Below the pieces are notes generated by a model, which worked only from the letters and a program-made list of their open reading frames with translations, was not told the DNA's origin and did not search any database. From contig JBLGAC010000004.1 in NCBI GenBank assembly GCA_047610385.1, positions 62,001 through 126,000 on the forward strand: 64,000 bases of DNA. The letters run 5' to 3'. Positions 60,474 to 64,000 of this stretch are shown here, one piece after another. The translations under genes were made by a program, and so were the position numbers. The first letter of the stretch is position 1, and the number at the start of each line of letters is the position of its first letter. Origin of the DNA: JBOCEF01 sp047610385 (GTDB lineage Bacteria > Pseudomonadota > Alphaproteobacteria > Rhodobacterales > Rhodobacteraceae).

Positions 60474-61468
60474 TGCCGGAGGCGACCCTGCCCTCGGTGA
60501 TGTTCGCGCTTGCGGGGTCCGCGGGGGGGTATGTGGCTGTCGCGCTCGCGCTGATCGCCTCGCAGCCACGACCTGCGCTGCAGGCTGGGGGTGACGCGCT
60601 GGATTTTGGCGCATTGAACGGCAGCGCCGATGCGCCGCCGCCGCAGCGCAAAGTGCTGGCGCGCGACGGCGTGCCGATCGATATCCGCCAGTATCAAGGG
60701 CCGGGCACTGCGGCGCCGCTGATGATCCTTGTGCACGGATCGGGCTGGCATGGCGGGGCGTATCATCACCTCGCGCACGCGATTGCGGCGTCTGGCGCGG
60801 CTGAGGTGGTGGTCCCCGATCTGCGCGGACATGGGGCCAATCCGCTTCGGCGCGGCGATGTTGACCATATCGGCCAGCTTGAGGATGACCTCTGCGACGT
60901 GATCAACGCCTGCGCGGACCCGGGGCGGCAGGTGGTCATGTTGGGCCATTCCAGCGGCGGCGGGCTGGTCGTGCGCTTTGCGGGCGGACCTTATGGCGCG
61001 ATGCTGTCGAAAGCGGTGCTGATCGCGCCTTTCCTGCAATATGACGCGCCAACCACGCGGCGCAATTCGGGCGGCTGGGCACGTCCGCTGATCCGGCGGA
61101 TCATCGGGCTGTCCATGCTGAACGCTGTGCGCATCACCGCGCTGAATGGGCTTGAGGTGATCAGCTTCGCCTTTCCCCCCGCAGTGCTGGGCGGGCCGGA
61201 GGGTGGGTCTGCCACCACCGGCTACAGCTATCGGCTGAATGCCTCCTTCGCCCCGCGGCGTGATTATCTGCGTGACGTGGCCGCGCTGCCTGATTTTTGT
61301 GTGATCGTGGGCGCCGACGACGCAGCCTTTGTGCCCGCGGCGTATGAGCCGCTGATGGCGCCGGTCAATCGGCGCGGGACCTATCATGTGCTGCCGGGGC
61401 AGGGACATCTGGGGATCATTCGCAGCCCTGAGGCGGCGCAGATTGCGGCGGCGTTCGTGATGCGCTGA
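60473..61468 (+). CDS. Alpha/beta hydrolase with N-terminal membrane anchor
   Basis: 331 residues. An N-terminal hydrophobic segment (about 8-28) precedes the hydrolase: LMILVHGSGWHGGAYHHLA (oxyanion hole), MLGHSSGGGLVVRFA (nucleophile Ser in GHSSGG), LPDFCVIVGADDAAF (catalytic Asp) and PGQGHLGIIRSPE (His). A lipase/esterase or lysophospholipase role is plausible; it is not clearly BchO. It overlaps tspO as TGATG. Confidence 0.85.
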   Translation: MPEATLPSVMFALAGSAGGYVAVALALIASQPRPALQAGGDALDFGALNGSADAPPPQRKVLARDGVPIDIRQYQGPGTAAPLMILVHGSGWHGGAYHHLAHAIAASGAAEVVVPDLRGHGANPLRRGDVDHIGQLEDDLCDVINACADPGRQVVMLGHSSGGGLVVRFAGGPYGAMLSKAVLIAPFLQYDAPTTRRNSGGWARPLIRRIIGLSMLNAVRITALNGLEVISFAFPPAVLGGPEGGSATTGYSYRLNASFAPRRDYLRDVAALPDFCVIVGADDAAFVPAAYEPLMAPVNRRGTYHVLPGQGHLGIIRSPEAAQIAAAFVMR

Positions 61469-61474
61469 TCGCGC

Positions 61475-61996
61475 TCAGCCAAAGATCAGCCCGCAATGCT
61501 CAGCCAGATAGATCCGCAGCCATGGCGCGTAATCGTGCGGGTTGGCGCGCGCATCGGCGCACAGCGCGTCGATCGGGGCCCAGCGGGTCTGCGATACCTC
61601 TGCGGGGTCGGGTGCCAGCACAAGGGTGGCGGGGTCTGCCACGGCCACGAACATCTCCACGACCTCATGCTCGGTCATGCCGCCGCCGACATCGGCGCGG
61701 TATTCGATCTGGCCCGCGTGCCGCAGGGGCAGGGAGGCGCCCAGTTCCTCGCCCATCCGGCGATTTGCGGCGATGGCGGGGTCTTCGTCCCAGAATGGAT
61801 GGGTGCAGCACGCGTTGGCCCAAAGCCCGGCGCAATGATATTTGCCCGCCGCGCGCCGCTGCAGCAGCGTCGCGCCTGCGCCGTCCAGCACAAACACCGA
61901 CACCGCAGGATGACGCAGGCCGCGCCGATGGGCGTCAAGCTTTTCAACCTGCGCATAGCGGCCGTCTTCGGTCCAGGCGGGGATGTAGTCAGGCAT
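61475..61996 (-). CDS. idi: Isopentenyl-diphosphate delta-isomerase (type 1)
   Basis: Interconverts IPP and DMAPP for carotenoids, quinones and phytol. 173 residues, Nudix-like. HCAGLWANACCTHPFWDED contains the catalytic Cys; GMTEHEVVEMFVA holds the Glu-metal region. The ATG at 61996 follows AAGGAT; the upstream frame extension is rejected. It is divergent from hemA. The gene is often found with photosynthesis genes in this group. Confidence 0.95.
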   Translation of the reverse strand: MPDYIPAWTEDGRYAQVEKLDAHRRGLRHPAVSVFVLDGAGATLLQRRAAGKYHCAGLWANACCTHPFWDEDPAIAANRRMGEELGASLPLRHAGQIEYRADVGGGMTEHEVVEMFVAVADPATLVLAPDPAEVSQTRWAPIDALCADARANPHDYAPWLRIYLAEHCGLIFG

Positions 61997-62305
61997 CGTG
62001 GCATCCTTGGGCAACTGCGCAATGTCTATCACGGGTGCCGTGCAGTGCAAATCTTGGGCCTGTGCACAGGCGCGCAGCGACATCTCGTGCACTGGTCTGA
62101 ACACATTTCACAATTATTATATGACGCCAGCGCGGCGATCAGATGCGGCGCAGGCGATGAGCAGGGATCGGCGGGCATCCGCCCCCCAAAGACAGCCATA
62201 AGCATGCTGCGTGCGGACCTTGCCGATGATGGTCAGGATCGGGCGCCTACCCTGCCGTCTTCGCGCCCTGGCGCGGTGCCGGGCAGGATGATGCGGGAGG
62301 AAAGC
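61997..62305. other. idi-hemA divergent promoter region
   Basis: 309 bases holding the presumed divergent promoters. An AT-rich stretch (about 62104-62123, with TTTCACAATTATTATATGA) stands out against the GC-rich background. No PpsR or FNR consensus was recognised with confidence. Confidence 0.5.
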
Positions 62306-63520
62306 ATGGACTACGAGAGCTTCTTCCGCGGAGAGCTTGACGCTCTGCGCGACGAAGGCAACTACCGCGTGTTCGCAAATCTTGAACGCCGCGTGGGTGA
62401 TTTTCCCCGTGCCCTGCGCCGGGTCAACGGGCGTGAGCATGAGGTCACCGTCTGGTGCTCCAACGACTATCTCGGCATGGGCCAGCACCCTGAGGTGCGC
62501 CAAGCCATGATTGACGCCATCAACACCTGCGGCGCGGGGGCGGGCGGCACGCGCAACATCTCCGGCACCACGGTGCACCATGTGCGGCTTGAACAGGAAC
62601 TGGCCGATCTGCATGGCAAGGAAGACGCGCTGCTGTTCACCTCCGGCTACGTGTCGAACTGGGCGGCGCTGGGCACGTTGGCGGCAAAATTGCCCAATTG
62701 CGTGATTCTGTCGGACGCGTTGAACCATGCCTCAATGATCGAAGGCATGCGCCACAGCCGCGCCGAACGCCGCATCTGGAAACACAACGACGTGAGCGAC
62801 CTGCGCGCCCAACTGGCGTTGGTTGAGCCTGGGCGCCCGATGATTGTGGCCTTCGAATCAGTTTATTCGATGGATGGCGACATCGCCCCGATCAAGGAAA
62901 TCGTCGAGGCGGCTGAGGAATACGGCGCCCTGACCTATCTTGATGAGGTCCACGCGGTCGGCCTTTACGGCCCCCGCGGTGGCGGCATTGCTGAGCGTGA
63001 AGGCCTGATGGACCGCATCACGGTCATTGAAGGCACGCTTGGCAAAGCCTACGGCGTCGTCGGCGGCTACATCGCGGGCACCGCCGCGATGTGCGATTTC
63101 GTGCGCAGCTTTGCCTCGGGCTTCATCTTCACCACCGCGCTGCCGCCATCGACCGCGGCGGGTGCCTGCGCGTCGATCAAGCACCTGAAGAAAAGCAGCA
63201 CGGAACGTATGGCCCAGCGGCGTGCCGTGGCGTTGCTGCGCAAGCGTCTGGATGAAATGGGCATTCCGCATTTACCCAACCCGTCCCACATCGTTCCGGT
63301 GATGGTGAAGGATCCGGTGAAGTGCAAGATGCTGTCGGACATCCTGCTGGATGATTACGGAATCTACGTGCAGCCGATCAATTACCCCACCGTGCCCAAG
63401 GGGATGGAGCGTCTGCGCTTCACGCCCTCGCCGCTGCACAGCGACGCGGACATCGAACATCTGGTGCACGCGCTCCATGATCTGTGGTCGCGCTGCGCCC
63501 TAAGCCGCGCGGCCGCCTGA
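62306..63520 (+). CDS. hemA: 5-aminolevulinate synthase
   Basis: Condenses glycine and succinyl-CoA, the first step of tetrapyrrole synthesis in alphaproteobacteria. 404 residues. VTVWCSNDYLGMGQHPEV, GAGAGGTRNISGTTVHHVRLE, VAFESVYSMDGDIAPI, YLDEVHAVGLYGPRGGG and EGTLGKAYGVVGGYIAG (with the PLP Lys) are all present. The ATG at 62306 follows GGGAGGA. Only the shorter form is supported; the longer frame upstream is antisense to idi. Confidence 0.97.
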   Translation: MDYESFFRGELDALRDEGNYRVFANLERRVGDFPRALRRVNGREHEVTVWCSNDYLGMGQHPEVRQAMIDAINTCGAGAGGTRNISGTTVHHVRLEQELADLHGKEDALLFTSGYVSNWAALGTLAAKLPNCVILSDALNHASMIEGMRHSRAERRIWKHNDVSDLRAQLALVEPGRPMIVAFESVYSMDGDIAPIKEIVEAAEEYGALTYLDEVHAVGLYGPRGGGIAEREGLMDRITVIEGTLGKAYGVVGGYIAGTAAMCDFVRSFASGFIFTTALPPSTAAGACASIKHLKKSSTERMAQRRAVALLRKRLDEMGIPHLPNPSHIVPVMVKDPVKCKMLSDILLDDYGIYVQPINYPTVPKGMERLRFTPSPLHSDADIEHLVHALHDLWSRCALSRAAA

Positions 63521-63759
63521 GCATCCCGCGATGCAATGGGGCACGGCAGGGCGGGGATGCCCGGCCGTGTCAGATCTGGGGTCATGACGGTGCCGCGGTG
63601 CAGTGGAACCGCCCGCGTGCCCACCATGCGCCTTGCCGCCGCAGCGCGGCACCGGGCCGCGCCGTCTTCACAGGTCTTTGGTGTGGTTGACGGCGGAACA
63701 GCCCTATGTTGACCTCTGCGCAGCTTTGAAACCCGCATCTTACTTCAGGAGACTAACCT

Positions 63760-64000
63760 ATGAAGACCCTCGCCATTATCGCGGCCCTGGGCCTCAGCAT
63801 CGCCGCAGCCGCGCCCGCGCATGCGGGTGACGCCGATGCAGGCGAAAACACGTTCAAGAAGTGCAAAGCCTGCCACATGATCGAGAACGCCGGCGACACC
63901 ATCTACAAGGGCGGCAAAACCGGCCCGAACCTCTATGGCGTCATTGGCCGCAAAGCCGGCTCTTATGAAGGCTTTGGCTACGGCAACGACCTTGTCGCCG
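63760..64000 (+). CDS. cycA: Cytochrome c2-like protein (cut by window edge)
   Basis: Found by hand because the gene runs off the window. The ATG at 63760 follows CAGGAGA. A signal peptide (KTLAIIAALGLSIAAAAPAHA) precedes GDADAGENTFKKCKACHMIE, where CKACH is the heme site, and TGPNLYGVIGRKAGSYEGFGYG matches cytochrome c2. It serves as a mobile electron carrier in respiration or photosynthesis. The symbol is assigned by resemblance. Confidence 0.88.
   Translation, partial: MKTLAIIAALGLSIAAAAPAHAGDADAGENTFKKCKACHMIENAGDTIYKGGKTGPNLYGVIGRKAGSYEGFGYGNDLVA

Noticed and set aside
59538..62305. PpsR (TGT-N12-ACA) sites upstream of tspO, idi and hemA
   Set aside because: Only partial matches with wrong spacing (for example TGT-N10-ACA near 59940) were found.

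Overview
The window reads as a high-GC chromosomal segment of an alphaproteobacterium, most likely of the Rhodobacteraceae/Roseobacter group. That placement rests on the Sox thiosulfate-oxidation cluster, the leucine-degradation operon layout, ALA-synthase-type HemA, TspO, a cytochrome c2-like gene and the very dense, overlapping gene packing. No rRNA, tRNA, CRISPR array, prophage or insertion sequence was seen. The first gene (cheB) and the last (cytochrome c2) run off the window edges.

Layout. 1-9970 (minus strand): a compact chemotaxis operon, read fliM-like, STAS protein, cheY, cheA, cheW, mcp, cheR, cheD, cheB, with motB divergent at 10194. 11123-14572: a sulfotransferase, an unrecognised protein and two family-2 glycosyltransferases. 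14757-24071: a TetR regulator followed by a leucine/isovalerate degradation operon (isovaleryl-CoA dehydrogenase, methylcrotonyl-CoA carboxylase, methylglutaconyl-CoA hydratase, HMG-CoA lyase) that also holds a nitronate monooxygenase, a possible 36-codon small gene and a nucleotidyltransferase-like gene. 24229-44053: housekeeping and mixed genes (ccmE, yihY-type, argC, an acyltransferase, rplM-rpsI, thioesterases, enoyl-CoA hydratase, thiolase, argG, pgsA, moaD, moaE, yedK, glnE, a deacetylase, an AI-2E-type permease). 44118-49203: a diheme cytochrome c with a sorbosone-dehydrogenase-like enzyme, and a complete TRAP transporter. 49407-59537: the sulfur-oxidation region, soxT-soxR-soxS on minus and soxV-W-X-Y-Z-A-B and soxC-D on plus. 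59967-64000: tspO, an alpha/beta hydrolase, idi, hemA and cytochrome c2, a set often linked with bacteriochlorophyll and carotenoid synthesis in this group, although no photosynthesis gene is in view.

How it works together. The Sox proteins form a periplasmic thiosulfate-oxidising system: SoxYZ carries the substrate, SoxAX attaches it, SoxB and SoxCD release sulfate, and SoxV/SoxW/SoxS keep thiols reduced. Two matching inverted repeats ahead of soxX and soxC, with a weaker AT-rich one between soxS and soxV, look like the operators of the ArsR-type SoxR. The leucine operon would turn isovaleryl-CoA into acetoacetate and acetyl-CoA under the adjacent TetR protein, which has two matching operator-like sites upstream.

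The least-explained items are: the FliM-like and STAS proteins inside a chemotaxis operon; a broken exported-protein gene with an in-frame TAG at its signal-peptide end (31029-31247); a well-signalled small ORF before mccB; AT-rich palindromes at two convergent gene ends; and short tandem repeats in several intergenic gaps.
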